This document shows, piece by piece, positions 50,457 to 59,823 of a DNA stretch of 64,000 bases (the stretch's first letter is position 1; each line of letters opens with the position of its first letter). A model generated the notes under the pieces. The model ran no database searches and was not told where the DNA came from. It worked only from the letters and a program-made list of their open reading frames with translations. Source of the DNA: an uncultured Clostridia bacterium (GTDB taxonomy: Bacteria > Bacillota > Clostridia > Oscillospirales > Acutalibacteraceae); assembly GCA_947630285.1 (NCBI GenBank), contig CANRHD010000004.1:1-64000 (forward strand). Direction: 5' to 3'. A program made the position numbers and the translations under genes.

Positions 50457-52019
50457 TTAATCAGTTTCGCTTTCCTTAATTTTTTGGCTTTTTGCAAACT
50501 CCCTGCCGTCAAAGCCCAAATGATATGATACATGCCTTTTAAAATCGGAATAATCCTTTTCCACACGGCTGTAATTAATATTTTTCTTTCTCATGTATGT
50601 TTTATACCAATCAAGGCGTCTGTGAAAGTCCTTATAATTCCTGTTCTCAAGCTTGGTCCAGGCAACCTCCGCCAGGGCGTTTATGCGTGGAAAAACGGAA
50701 AATTCAAGAGCATCACTGCCGTCGATAAACTCCGTCCAAACAAGCCCTTCAAAGCCCTTAACCCTGTATTTGTCGCCGACAATTCCGATTTTGGCGAGAT
50801 TAAAATTATAGGTCTTTTTTAAAGGCGTTTTTGAAAACTTCCAATCGAAATAAAAATATGTAACAGGCGAGATGATAACATCTCTCTTTTTTGCCTGACC
50901 CCTGACGGCGGCTACGGAAGACGCCTGCCAAAGCTGTGTAACGACGGAAAAATCAAGCTCGTCCGTGGCGCAGTCGTCCCAGGCTATCGGAGTTTTGCCG
51001 TACTTTTTAAGCGTCTGCGTAAGCCTGTTCATAAAATAGATCTGGAGCTCTTTGGAATTTTTAATACCAAGCTCGGACTTTTTGGAACTGCATTTGTCGC
51101 ATTTATCCCAAACCTTGTAGCCTGTAAAAGCCTCGTCGCCGCCTATATGAAAGTATTTTGACTCAAACAGCGGACAGACCTCCGAAAACAGACTATCAAT
51201 AAATTCATATACGGCCTCGTTTCCGGCGCAGAGTATAGCGTTAAGCACGCCGTTGTGACAGGCAATTTCTATCTTTTCCCCCGTGCAGGAAAGCTCCGGA
51301 ACAGAGGATATAATCGCCGTCGTATGGCCCGGTAAATCAATTTCGGGTATAACCTCGATATTAAGCTCCCGTGCATAGGAAACTATATCCTTGATTTCCT
51401 GCTGTGTATAATAGTGAAAATACTCAACATTGTCATAGTCAAGGCCGTATCCCTTTAAATGCCTTGAAAATCTCTTGGAGCCGACCTCATTGAGCACGGG
51501 ATATATTTTTGACTCTATTCTGTATGCCTGGTCATCGGACAAATGCCAATGAAATTTATTCAATTTCAGCATCGCCATATTTTCAAGCAGTTCCTTAACC
51601 GTTTCAGGTTCAAAAAAGTGACGGCAGGAATCGAGCATAAAGCTCCTGTATTCTACATCGGGAGCGTCCTCGATTATAAGCGTTTCAAGTATAGCCTTGC
51701 CGTCCTGTTTTTTTGCCTGCATTAAAATGGTTTTTAAGGTAATTGCGGCATAAAATGCGCCTGCGTAATCGGAGGCGGAAATGTAGACGCCGTCATTAGC
51801 TATTTTCAGAACATAGGCTTCGCTTTTCATACCGTCAACTTTTGTAAACCTGATTACGCCCTCGTCCTCTTCGGGTTTTGTTTTAAGGTAATCACAAATT
51901 ATTTTTCCGGCTTTTACAAACTCCTCTGAGCAAAGCACCTTTGTTTTGGGAGAAATCTCATATGTAGAATCTCCGCAAATATATTTGTTTGGCTTAGGGA
52001 TAATGTTATATACTGACAT
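50457..52019 (-). CDS. Beta-N-acetylhexosaminidase, GH20
   Basis: 520 residues from ATG 52019 (MSVYNIIPKPNKY) with GGAGG seven bases upstream; the longer frame overlaps spoIIR and is unlikely. GH20 landmarks: N-terminal beta-domain, YRSFMLDSCRHFF near 141, LNKFHWHLSDDQAYRIESK near 168, EVIPEIDLPGHTTAI near 237 and the catalytic HIGGDEAFTGYKVW (Asp-Glu pair) near 309. No signal peptide, so it acts on imported oligosaccharides such as chitobiose or glycan GlcNAc/GalNAc termini. Confidence 0.9.
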   Translation of the reverse strand: MSVYNIIPKPNKYICGDSTYEISPKTKVLCSEEFVKAGKIICDYLKTKPEEDEGVIRFTKVDGMKSEAYVLKIANDGVYISASDYAGAFYAAITLKTILMQAKKQDGKAILETLIIEDAPDVEYRSFMLDSCRHFFEPETVKELLENMAMLKLNKFHWHLSDDQAYRIESKIYPVLNEVGSKRFSRHLKGYGLDYDNVEYFHYYTQQEIKDIVSYARELNIEVIPEIDLPGHTTAIISSVPELSCTGEKIEIACHNGVLNAILCAGNEAVYEFIDSLFSEVCPLFESKYFHIGGDEAFTGYKVWDKCDKCSSKKSELGIKNSKELQIYFMNRLTQTLKKYGKTPIAWDDCATDELDFSVVTQLWQASSVAAVRGQAKKRDVIISPVTYFYFDWKFSKTPLKKTYNFNLAKIGIVGDKYRVKGFEGLVWTEFIDGSDALEFSVFPRINALAEVAWTKLENRNYKDFHRRLDWYKTYMRKKNINYSRVEKDYSDFKRHVSYHLGFDGREFAKSQKIKESETD

Positions 52020-52101
52020 ATATTTACCTCCGTAAAAATACCTTTTGCGAAAACGGTACAAGGTTATTATACCAAACGCAAAAGGTAATTTAAAGTAAAT
52101 A

Positions 52102-52713
52102 TTAAACTTTTTCAATTATTTTTTCTAAAATTTCGATAATTTTAAACCGAGGCTCGTATTTTGAGTCGCTTTTTACTATTTTCAGCTCGTCGTCGGTCAG
52201 CACATCGTCGATGGTAACATCGTTTTCTGCGGCCGGCAAACACATAGGCGGAAACATAACGCACCACCAATTATGGCCTTTCCCCTCGCCTATTATAACA
52301 TTTACCGCCTCATATTCGCCTGCCGGCAGGGTAATGCCGTTGTCATATTTTCTTGTAAGGAAATTTGCCTTGCCTATGCTTATCTCAACATCATAGTCAC
52401 AGCCGTTTTCCTCAATAACTTTTTTTGCGGCCTGTGTTAGTTCCTCGGTTTTCGGCTTTAAAACCTTTTCGGCCTGCGACACATCTACAGAGCCGTCGAA
52501 ATATTCCCGTCCCGCCGCAAGCACGGCGTCCCTGACTTTCAGCTTCAGCTCCTGGTCCTGTTGCGAATCCGAATTTGCTATAACATGCATTCTCAAAAGC
52601 TTTTGCCTGATATTATCGCAGTTATACGAAAAATCCGCAACGCTGAAAATCACGGAAATTATAAGGCCTATGGCAAGGGAAAGCTCGATTATTTTAACTT
52701 TTTTCATTTTCAC
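52102..52713 (-). CDS. spoIIR: Stage II sporulation protein R
   Basis: 203 residues with an N-terminal membrane/signal segment (KIIELSLAIGLIISVIFSVAD), the conserved LLRMHVIANSDSQQDQELKLKVRDAVL (about 38-65) and the C-terminal NWWCVMFPPMCLP block. SpoIIR is secreted from the forespore under sigma-F and triggers SpoIIGA cleavage of pro-sigma-E. Its presence supports descent from endospore formers, though sporulation itself is not shown. A sigma-F promoter was not identified. Confidence 0.9.
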   Translation of the reverse strand: MKMKKVKIIELSLAIGLIISVIFSVADFSYNCDNIRQKLLRMHVIANSDSQQDQELKLKVRDAVLAAGREYFDGSVDVSQAEKVLKPKTEELTQAAKKVIEENGCDYDVEISIGKANFLTRKYDNGITLPAGEYEAVNVIIGEGKGHNWWCVMFPPMCLPAAENDVTIDDVLTDDELKIVKSDSKYEPRFKIIEILEKIIEKV

Positions 52714-52756
52714 TCAGTCCTTTCGTGGTAATTATTGGAAAGGTTGAGCGATTTAT

Positions 52757-53473
52757 TCATATTTTTTCAATAAGCTTTAATTCGTCGGCGCCGATTTCCC
52801 TTGACGAGCCCTCCGAAAGCTTCGGGTCCAACGAAAGACCGCCGATTTTAATCCGTTTAAGCTCTGTAACCTCAAGCCCGACAGCCCTGAACATTCTTTT
52901 TATCTGATGATATTTACCCTCGCAGATTATAACCTCTGCCAAAGTTCTTTCAGGGTTTAAGGTTTTAACGGAAGCCGGCCTGAACACGGTGCCGTCCTTT
53001 AGCTCCATTCCCTTTTCGAGCACGGAAATCTCATTATCGGTGCAGGCTCCGTCAAGCTTTGCAATATATGTTTTAGGCACATGGTTTGACGGGGACAAAA
53101 TCCTGTGGGCAAAGCCGCCGTCATTTGTGATAAGTACAAAGCCGGTGGTATCCTTGTCCAGTCTTCCTGCCGGAAAAAGCCCTTTTTTCTTCATGCAGTC
53201 GGGCAAAATGCTTATTACCGTAACATCGTTTTTATCGTTGCTTGCGCTGACAACGCCCACGGGCTTATTCTGCATAATGTATATAAATTTTTCGGTATTG
53301 ACAACCTCGCCGTTGAGTTCAATTATACTGCTTTGGGCGTCGGCCTTTACCGACAGGTCAAAAACAGTTTCACCGTTTAGCCTGACAGCGCCTTTTTTTG
53401 CAAGCTTTTTCAATTCGCTTCTTGAAATACCGCTTGAATTACCTAAAATTTTGTCAAGTCTTTCCAATGCCAT
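52757..53473 (-). CDS. Pseudouridine synthase, RsuA/RluB/E/F family
   Basis: 238 residues. S4 RNA-binding domain at the N-terminus (ERLDKILGNSSGISRSELKKLAKKGAVRLNG), then the catalytic motif LFPAGRLDKDTTGFVLITNDG near 98 with the Asp nucleophile, PKTYIAKLDG near 132 and KYHQIKRMFRAVGLEV near 190. It isomerises a uridine in rRNA; the most likely target is 16S U516 (RsuA) but this cannot be fixed from sequence. Starts one base after the DUF4830 stop. Confidence 0.88.
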   Translation of the reverse strand: MALERLDKILGNSSGISRSELKKLAKKGAVRLNGETVFDLSVKADAQSSIIELNGEVVNTEKFIYIMQNKPVGVVSASNDKNDVTVISILPDCMKKKGLFPAGRLDKDTTGFVLITNDGGFAHRILSPSNHVPKTYIAKLDGACTDNEISVLEKGMELKDGTVFRPASVKTLNPERTLAEVIICEGKYHQIKRMFRAVGLEVTELKRIKIGGLSLDPKLSEGSSREIGADELKLIEKI

Positions 53474-53474
53474 A

Positions 53475-53984
53475 CTATCCCGTCGCTTTCACGGCAGCGG
53501 TTGTCGTTGAAGTCTGCGGTTTTACAAAGCTGTGCATAAATCCGTTAAGCTCGACAGAGCAAATATCGCCGCCTATAACATTTCCGTCATAAATCAGTAA
53601 GGTGGCTCTTATACATTCGCTGTCCTCGTATCCCGGATAATTGGTAACTATGTAAGTCCACTTTTTTACTCTCTTTGAGCAATACTTTTTCAGATCAAAC
53701 CCCTGCTCAAGCTGAATTTTATTGTAATTTTCATAAACATCGTCAAATTCAGCCGGAATTATTACCTCTTTCACCTCACACGGCTCCTCTTCCACACTCC
53801 AGCCGAATTGAGAAAGATACGCTATTCTTTCCTCGGCATTCGACGCCCTGAGATTAAACTCATTTGCCTTTGCGGTTTCAACGCTTTTTTTAGTTAAAAC
53901 CAGCAGTACAAGGCACATCAGAATGAGCAAAAGAATTACAGTCGCAAATCTTATTTGCCTTTTGTTCACCGAATATACAAACAT
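53475..53984 (-). CDS. DUF4830 domain protein
   Basis: 169 residues: N-terminal membrane anchor (IRFATVILLLILMCLVLLVL), then the extracytoplasmic DUF4830 domain beginning NAEERIAYLSQFGWSVEEEP near 48 and ending with WTYIVTNYPGYED...IRATLLIYDGNVIGGDICSVELNGFMH. A Thr/Ala-rich tail follows. The family occurs in Clostridia next to rsuA/coaD-type genes; function unknown. GAGGTG precedes ATG 53984. Confidence 0.75.
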   Translation of the reverse strand: MFVYSVNKRQIRFATVILLLILMCLVLLVLTKKSVETAKANEFNLRASNAEERIAYLSQFGWSVEEEPCEVKEVIIPAEFDDVYENYNKIQLEQGFDLKKYCSKRVKKWTYIVTNYPGYEDSECIRATLLIYDGNVIGGDICSVELNGFMHSFVKPQTSTTTAAVKATG

Positions 53985-54040
53985 ATAATTTCACCTCGTA
54001 CACAATTATATGCGACGAGGTGAACATTAATTCTTAAATA

Positions 54041-54574
54041 TTAATCGTCGGAAGGCTGTTGAGCCGCAGCGGAACGCAGAGACATTCTCGCCTTTCTTAT
54101 CTCATTGACGGCGGCGGTAAGCGCTTCGTCAGATGTGGCGACGATATTTTCAACATATTCGCCTGCGCTTTTGCGAAGCTCATTGGCCCATTTCTGCGCC
54201 TGTTCCGTAACCTCGGAAGCGGAAGCCCTCGCCTGCTCAATAATCTCGGCCGCCTGCGTTTTTGCCTGCTGTAAAATATCTGCGGCATTTTGTTCGGCCA
54301 ACTTTGTAATTTCGTGTTCAGAAACAATTTCTTTAGCCTGCTTGTGGGCCTCTTCAATAATTCCGTCAGCAGAACCCTGAGCAGCATCAATTATTTCTTT
54401 TCTCTCGGAAGCAATTTTTCTTGCCTTCATAAGCTCATCAGGCATATTAAGGCGAATGTCCTCAATTAATGTAATTATCTCTTCACCATCAACCGATATT
54501 TTAGAAGAAAAAGGGACATTTTTGCTGTTTTCAAGAACTTCCTCAATGCTGTCGAGCAAACTTTCAATACTCAT
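54041..54574 (-). CDS. Coiled-coil protein of unknown function
   Basis: 177 residues, almost wholly helical with heptad character. A repeating pattern of the type A-x2-I-x-(Q/E)-A (DILQQAKTQAAEIIEQARASASEVTEQAQKWANEL) covers residues ~95-140. N-terminal SIESLLDSIEEVLENSKNVPF may be a capping helix; VDGEEIITLIEDIRLNMPDELMKA is DivIVA/ATPase-stalk-like. It overlaps coaD by four bases and so is translationally coupled. It could be a DivIVA-like or stalk-like scaffold; I cannot name it. Confidence 0.65.
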   Translation of the reverse strand: MSIESLLDSIEEVLENSKNVPFSSKISVDGEEIITLIEDIRLNMPDELMKARKIASERKEIIDAAQGSADGIIEEAHKQAKEIVSEHEITKLAEQNAADILQQAKTQAAEIIEQARASASEVTEQAQKWANELRKSAGEYVENIVATSDEALTAAVNEIRKARMSLRSAAAQQPSDD

Positions 54575-55068
54575 TTTTCTGCACCTCTACTAATTCTTTT
54601 TATAATGTCCTCGCATATCTCGGCAGGGACAAATTTGCTTATATCCCCGTCAAGCATGCAAATATGTTTAACAACGCTTGAGCTTAAATACATATTTTCC
54701 GCTCTTGTCGTTATAAAAACCGTGTCAACATCGCCGTTGAGCTCTTTGTTGATAAGAGCCTGCTGAAATTCATATTCAAAGTCCGAAACGGCACGCAAGC
54801 CCTTAACAATGGCAACTGCGTTTACCTGCCTGGCGTAGTCTGCCAACAAGCCGTCATATGTATCGACCTCAACATTTGCAAGGTTATGCGTACAACGCCT
54901 TATCATATCGACCCTTTCGCAGGCGGTAAAACAATAATTGTTCTTTTTTAAATGATTGGTCATGACAAGCACTATAACCCTGTCAAACATCTTTGCGCTT
55001 CTGCTTATGATGTCAAGATGACCTAAAGTAACCGGATCAAAACTACCGGGACAAATAACTGTTCTCAT
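54571..55068 (-). CDS. coaD: Pantetheine-phosphate adenylyltransferase
   Basis: 165 residues. The nucleotidyltransferase TVICPGSFDPVTLGHLDII at the N-terminus (His of T/HxGH), KGLRAVSDFEYEFQQALIN near 88 and YLSSSVVKHICMLDGDISKFVP near 127 (including the Ser-Ser-x2-Val-Lys motif) are diagnostic. It adenylates 4'-phosphopantetheine, the fourth step of CoA synthesis. Located 11 bases behind rsmD, the usual pairing in Firmicutes. Confidence 0.95.
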   Translation of the reverse strand: MRTVICPGSFDPVTLGHLDIISRSAKMFDRVIVLVMTNHLKKNNYCFTACERVDMIRRCTHNLANVEVDTYDGLLADYARQVNAVAIVKGLRAVSDFEYEFQQALINKELNGDVDTVFITTRAENMYLSSSVVKHICMLDGDISKFVPAEICEDIIKRISRGAEK

Positions 55069-55079
55069 AGCAGTACCTT

Positions 55080-55625
55080 TTAAACATTCTTATTCTTGTA
55101 AGTAGTAAGCTTTGTTTTGGAATATTTATATTCCTTGTACTTGATAAACTCTCCGAGGTCATCGGGAAGCTCCTCCGAATAATCGGTTTCGCAAATAACA
55201 GTGGCGTTTTCGTTACAGCATTTTGCGGCATACGGCAAAACCTCGGCACAAATGCCCTTTTTATACGGAGGGTCAATAATTATCAGGTCAAATTTAAGCT
55301 TTGAATTTTTTATATAGCTTATACTGTCCGTATTGAGCACGGTTGCGTCTTTATATAAGCCCGTTGTTTTTAGATTTTCCTTAACGGTTTCAAACGCCTC
55401 TTTGTTATTGTCTACAAAGACGGCGCTCTGTGCGCCTCGGCTCAGAGCCTCAATTCCGAGCTGACCGGAGCCTGCAAACAAATCCAACACCCGTGCGCCC
55501 TGAATATCAAACTGGACTATGCTGAACATTGCTTCCTTAACCCTGTCGGTAGTCGGTCTGATTATTTCATCGCCCTCAAGCGTCTTTAATTTCCTGCCTC
55601 TCGCCGCACCTGTTATTACTCTCAT
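55080..55625 (-). CDS. rsmD: 16S rRNA (guanine-966-N2)-methyltransferase
   Basis: 181 residues from ATG 55625 (MRVITGAARGRKL); the upstream 20 codons of frame have no family similarity, and GGAG lies before this ATG. VLDLFAGSGQLGIEALSRGA near 47 is the SAM-binding site and DLIIIDPPYKKG near 118 the DPPY catalytic motif. It methylates N2 of G966 in 16S rRNA. Paired with coaD. Confidence 0.92.
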   Translation of the reverse strand: MRVITGAARGRKLKTLEGDEIIRPTTDRVKEAMFSIVQFDIQGARVLDLFAGSGQLGIEALSRGAQSAVFVDNNKEAFETVKENLKTTGLYKDATVLNTDSISYIKNSKLKFDLIIIDPPYKKGICAEVLPYAAKCCNENATVICETDYSEELPDDLGEFIKYKEYKYSKTKLTTYKNKNV

Positions 55626-55732
55626 TTTTGAATAACTCCAACCATTAATACAGTATATTTTCCTATTTTTATTGTAAAAAGTCAATAGTTTTTTAAAAAT
55701 ATGCTCCCAAAGCCCCTTTAAACAAAGGGAAA

Positions 55733-56386
55733 TCAGGCTGTCAAAACCGCATTTTCAAGCTCATTTACATCTTTGGCGCAGGCCTTTAATTTATATCCCC
55801 TGAAGTCGTCGGATTTTCTGAAGCCCCACAAAACTGCGACAAAATCAACACCGGCGTTTTCGGCGGTCATAGCGTCTACTTCGCTGTCGCCGACATATAT
55901 AACCTCCGATTTTTTAAGCTTAAGGCAGTCTAAAATATACTCGACGCCTTCCGCCGAGGGTTTGTTTTTCCTTTCGGGGGTACTGCCGATTACCAAGTCA
56001 AAGCAACCGCCGAAAATTGATTTACAAAGTTCTTTTGCGGCAAAATCGGCCTTGTTTGTAACTACGGCGAGCAACATTCCCCTGCTTTTCAGCTTTTTGA
56101 TTATATCCTCAATTCCCTCATACGGCCTTGTCTTTTTCATCATATTTAATTTGTAAAAATCGGTAAACTCTCTATAGCACCTGTCTGTAATTTCAGCGTC
56201 GGTATTTTCGGGCAAAGCCCTTTCGACAAGCTTGTAGATGCCGTTGCCGACAAAAAGCCTTATCTCCTCGTAAGTTCTAAGAGGATAGCCGTGCGAAGCG
56301 AGTACAAAATTTACGCTGTCCGCCAAATCGTCAAGTGTGTTTAGCAGAGTTCCGTCCAAATCAAAAATAACCGCCTTATATTTCAT
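55733..56386 (-). CDS. HAD-family phosphatase (phosphoglycolate phosphatase-like)
   Basis: 217 residues with the HAD motifs: AVIFDLDGTLLNTLDDL (nucleophile Asp at 9), LLAVVTNKADFAAKEL near 105 (Thr), the Lys in ...ERKNKPSAEG near 138 and IYVGDSEVDAMTAENAG near 162. The cap domain resembles Gph/PpaX, which act on phosphoglycolate or pyrophosphate. It starts two bases after the uvrC stop, so the genes are co-transcribed. Confidence 0.88.
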   Translation of the reverse strand: MKYKAVIFDLDGTLLNTLDDLADSVNFVLASHGYPLRTYEEIRLFVGNGIYKLVERALPENTDAEITDRCYREFTDFYKLNMMKKTRPYEGIEDIIKKLKSRGMLLAVVTNKADFAAKELCKSIFGGCFDLVIGSTPERKNKPSAEGVEYILDCLKLKKSEVIYVGDSEVDAMTAENAGVDFVAVLWGFRKSDDFRGYKLKACAKDVNELENAVLTA

Positions 56387-56388
56387 AA

Positions 56389-58221
56389 TTAATCGTCTTC
56401 CCTGTAATATGCAATTATATTGTCCGCAAGCTTCTCGGTAATTCCGCTCACCTCAAGCAATTCTTCCTTTGTAGCCGCTTTGACTGCACCTATTGTCTTA
56501 AAGTGCTTTAACAGCGCCTTTGCCTTTTTATCGCCAATGCCCTGTATTTTTGTCAGAGACATTGAAAGACTGCTTTTTGAGTGCTTTTTACGGTGATATT
56601 CGACAGAAAACCTGTGAACCTCGTTTTGTATCTCGGAAACAAGAGTAAAAACCGACCGCTTTGAATTAATCGCAATTTCTCCGCCGTTGGAGGCTATAGC
56701 CCTTGTTCTGTGCTTTCCGTCTTTAACCATACCGAAAACGGGAACATCAAGGCGGAAACGGCTTATAACATCGGCAACCGCATTTACCTGACCTATTCCG
56801 CCGTCAAGCAAAATCAAATCGGGAAGTCTGCCGAAGCCCTCGCCCGTATCCTTGTTTTTTTCGTATTCGTTGAACCGCCTTGTAAGCACCTCGTTCATTG
56901 AACCGTAGTCGTCATTCTGAAAACCTTTTACGGTGAAGCGTTTATACGCCCTCTTATAAGGCTTTCCGTCCTTGAAAACCACCATACCGCCTACGGAATC
57001 CGCACCTGCGGTATGGGATATATCGTAGGACTCGATATAATCGGGAGTGTTTTTTAAATTAAGCAGGGTTTTAAGCTCCTCAAGCTCCGCCATTGCCTTT
57101 CTGTTTTTATTTTTATAAAGGGCAAGCTTGTCCTTGGCGTTTTCACGGCACATATTTACAAGCTGAAGCTGTTCGCCCCTTTCGGGTATAAATATTGTGA
57201 CCTTCTTGCCCCTTTTTTCTGTAAGCCATTGCTCCAAAAGCTCTTTGTCGTCCAAACAGCCGTCAACCGTTACCCTTTTCGGGATATTATTTCTGATTGA
57301 GTAATATGATGTAATGTAATCCGCCCTTCGTGACTGCGGAGAGTCGTCCCCGTTTTCAAAAAAGAAATGCTCGCTGTCGTAAAGTCTTCCGCCGTTAAAC
57401 CTCAAAACCACAAGGCAAACGGTATCGTCATATTCGGCAGAGGCGAAAACATCTTGCTCCTCTACATTTTTATATACAACCTTTTGCTTGTCCTTAATAC
57501 CTTTTACGGCATTGATTTTATCCCTGTATTTAGCGGCGTTTTCAAATTCAAGGTTTTCGGAGGCCTCGTTCATCTTCTCGGTAAGCTCCTTTATAACGGA
57601 GTCCGTATCGCCCTTTAAAAAGCGAAGAGCCTGGTCGAAGCTTTCGGAATATTCCCTTTGCGGCACCTTTCCCGTACATACTCCGCAGCACTGCGAAATA
57701 TAATAGTTAAGGCACGGTCTTGATTTTCTTATGTCCTCGGGGAAGCGCTTGTTGCACTGATAAAGCTTAAATATCTTATTCGCCGTATCTACGCTTTGTT
57801 TTACGGCGTAAGAGCTCGTGTAAGGTCCGATATACTGTGCGCCGTCGTCGTTTTTTTGTAAAACCGCCTCAATCTTTTTGTACTTATCTCCCGAAATTCT
57901 TATATAACTGTAGCCCTTATCGTCCTTTAAAAGTATATTGTACTTGGGCATATGCTGTTTAATAAGACTGCATTCAAGCACAAGGGCCTCGAACTCACTG
58001 TCGGTTACGATATAGTCAAAATGGTCAACATTTTCAACCATTTTCCTGACCTTTACCGCATGGCGGTTTTGAGAGCCGAAATACTGGCTTACCCTGTTTT
58101 TCAGCTTTTTCGCCTTACCTATATAGATAATCCCGTCCTTTGAATCCTTCATAATGTAAACGCCGGGAAGCAAAGGCAGACTCATGGCCTTTTTTCTTAG
58201 CTGAGGAATTTTATTATTCAA
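56389..58221 (-). CDS. uvrC: UvrABC excinuclease subunit C
   Basis: 610 residues from TTG 58221, chosen because GGAGGTG lies seven bases upstream; the in-frame upstream codons overlap that site. GIY-YIG nuclease domain (LLPGVYIMKDSKDGIIYIGKAKKLKNRVSQYF), Cys-rich CLNYYISQCCGVCTGKV near 158, UVR motif around 225, RNase-H-like domain with ESYDISHTAGADSVGGMVVF near 383 and LILLDGGIGQVNA near 450, and C-terminal helix-hairpin-helix (IQGIGDKKAKALLKHF). It makes the two incisions in nucleotide excision repair. Confidence 0.95.
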   Translation of the reverse strand: MNNKIPQLRKKAMSLPLLPGVYIMKDSKDGIIYIGKAKKLKNRVSQYFGSQNRHAVKVRKMVENVDHFDYIVTDSEFEALVLECSLIKQHMPKYNILLKDDKGYSYIRISGDKYKKIEAVLQKNDDGAQYIGPYTSSYAVKQSVDTANKIFKLYQCNKRFPEDIRKSRPCLNYYISQCCGVCTGKVPQREYSESFDQALRFLKGDTDSVIKELTEKMNEASENLEFENAAKYRDKINAVKGIKDKQKVVYKNVEEQDVFASAEYDDTVCLVVLRFNGGRLYDSEHFFFENGDDSPQSRRADYITSYYSIRNNIPKRVTVDGCLDDKELLEQWLTEKRGKKVTIFIPERGEQLQLVNMCRENAKDKLALYKNKNRKAMAELEELKTLLNLKNTPDYIESYDISHTAGADSVGGMVVFKDGKPYKRAYKRFTVKGFQNDDYGSMNEVLTRRFNEYEKNKDTGEGFGRLPDLILLDGGIGQVNAVADVISRFRLDVPVFGMVKDGKHRTRAIASNGGEIAINSKRSVFTLVSEIQNEVHRFSVEYHRKKHSKSSLSMSLTKIQGIGDKKAKALLKHFKTIGAVKAATKEELLEVSGITEKLADNIIAYYREDD

Positions 58222-58290
58222 AAAAAACACCTCCCCATAAACAAAAAGACACACCGAAAACCTCGATGCGTCCTTAATATTTTATAGTGA

Positions 58291-58557
58291 TTATTCTTCC
58301 GCAAAGCCCGAATCAACAAGCTTAACAAGCTCTTCAACCGCCTGTTCCTCATCGGGGCCGCCGGCTATTATACGGATTTGCGTACCGCCCATAATTCCGA
58401 GTGAAAGGACGCCGAGAAGGCTTTTTGCGTTTACTCTTCTCTCTTCTTTTTCAACCCAAATTGATGACTTGAACTCGTTGGCTTTCTGAATAAAGAAAGT
58501 AGCAGGACGAGCATGCAAACCTACTTGATTCTGAACAAGAACATCTTTTGTGAACAT
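58291..58557 (-). CDS. HPr-family phosphocarrier protein
   Basis: 88 residues. GLHARPATFFIQKAN carries the active His15; VNAKSLLGVLSLGI carries the regulatory Ser near 46 that HPr kinase would phosphorylate. This is full-length HPr-like and has both regulatory sites. It may be the PTS HPr or a Crh-type regulator; no PTS enzyme I is in this window. Its promoter is at 58618-58645. Confidence 0.88.
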   Translation of the reverse strand: MFTKDVLVQNQVGLHARPATFFIQKANEFKSSIWVEKEERRVNAKSLLGVLSLGIMGGTQIRIIAGGPDEEQAVEELVKLVDSGFAEE

Positions 58558-58617
58558 AAATTTATCTCCTCACATCTGAAAAATACATTGTTAGCCTTTT
58601 CGCTTTTCCGTTATCAT

Positions 58618-58645
58618 ATTATATCACAAATCTTGTTCTCGTCAA
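58618..58645 (-). promoter_or_regulatory. Promoter of the HPr gene
   Basis: Minus strand TTGACG (58640-58645), 16-base spacer, TATAAT (58618-58623). The rest of the 217-base gap up to 58775 shows nothing else convincing. Confidence 0.6.
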
Positions 58646-58775
58646 CATTTTTAACACGAGATATGGTGGTATTTTTAATAATTCGGTGGTAATTCCAAAC
58701 TATTAAGTTTTTAAAGTTAAACATTTGTGCAAAATGACAATTATATAATTCCATTAATATGTAATATGCACAAAA

Positions 58776-59732
58776 TCAATTATTAACCTTATGGTGGACA
58801 GGCGGTGTTTTATCTGTAATAGCGCTGAATTTATAACCCATCGCCTTATAGTTCTCAATAATCGTAGGCAAGGCGTCCACCGTTGTGTGCTTCGCCTTTG
58901 TATCGTGCATTAGAACAACAATCGTGTTGCTGTATTTAGGCACCTTTTTACACTGGTCTATAAGCTTCTGAACGGGTACATTGTTGCCGTCGGCGTCTCC
59001 GGAGGACACATTCCAGTCAAAATAGTGGTACCCCTTTTCCTCAACGCCCTTTGTTATTTTTGACATAATTCCCTTGCAGTGGTTACGGCTGATTGTGTTA
59101 CTGCCGCCCCCGGGAAATCTGATAATTTTGGTTCTGACGCCGGTTTCCTTGTAAACGGTGTCGGAAATCAACTGTAAATCCTTGTAATAGGCGTCTTCCG
59201 AAGCATAAATCTTTTTATAATCGTGCGTATATGAGTGCAGGGCAATGGTATGTCCCCTGTCCACTATATTCTTCATATACTTATTATAGTTTGTATTGAT
59301 TACAAAAAATGTCGCTTTTACATTGTATTTGTCAAGTATATCCAAAATCTCCGGCGTATATGATGACGGGCCGTCGTCAAATGTTAAATATATAGTCTTT
59401 TCCTTATCCTTTACGGTACCGTCATCGGTTTTCGGTGCGGTAGTGGTGGTCACCTGATGCCGCATTGCTTCCTGCTGTGAAATCTGCTGAATATTTAATG
59501 TAGTCGCCATGGTCGTGGCGGCGGCAGTGATTTTATCCGCCTTAGAGTATTTTTCCGTTCGGGTACTCGACTGCGTTTGGGTAAGCGTAGCGTTAGTTTT
59601 CTGTACCGGCTTCTTGTTTATCAAAACAAAGGCAACCGAGGACAAAAGTATAACTATTACTATAGATAATAAAATAATTATCTTTTTAGAGTTGTCTTTT
59701 GAAAGGTTGACAGTTTTAATTTTTTGTTCCAT
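58776..59732 (-). CDS. Polysaccharide deacetylase (NodB-homology), membrane-anchored
   Basis: 318 residues. N-terminal membrane anchor (IIILLSIVIVILLSSVAFVLI) and a Thr/Gln-rich linker are followed by the NodB domain: YLTFDDGPSSYTPEIL near 119 (the catalytic TFDDGPS), ALHSYTHDYKKIY near 161 (HSxTH metal motif), RFPGGGSN near 207 and VVLMHDTKAKHTT near 280 (C-terminal His). All metal ligands of CE4 enzymes are present. It would remove N- or O-acetyl groups from peptidoglycan or surface polysaccharide outside the membrane. Confidence 0.92.
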   Translation of the reverse strand: MEQKIKTVNLSKDNSKKIIILLSIVIVILLSSVAFVLINKKPVQKTNATLTQTQSSTRTEKYSKADKITAAATTMATTLNIQQISQQEAMRHQVTTTTAPKTDDGTVKDKEKTIYLTFDDGPSSYTPEILDILDKYNVKATFFVINTNYNKYMKNIVDRGHTIALHSYTHDYKKIYASEDAYYKDLQLISDTVYKETGVRTKIIRFPGGGSNTISRNHCKGIMSKITKGVEEKGYHYFDWNVSSGDADGNNVPVQKLIDQCKKVPKYSNTIVVLMHDTKAKHTTVDALPTIIENYKAMGYKFSAITDKTPPVHHKVNN

Positions 59733-59823
59733 ATCCGTTTCCTCTTTATCAGTTCACCCGAAGTTTGCAAAATTATGCAGTTAAAAAAGGTTCTTTCCGC
59801 ATAACATCCATATTATATTATTT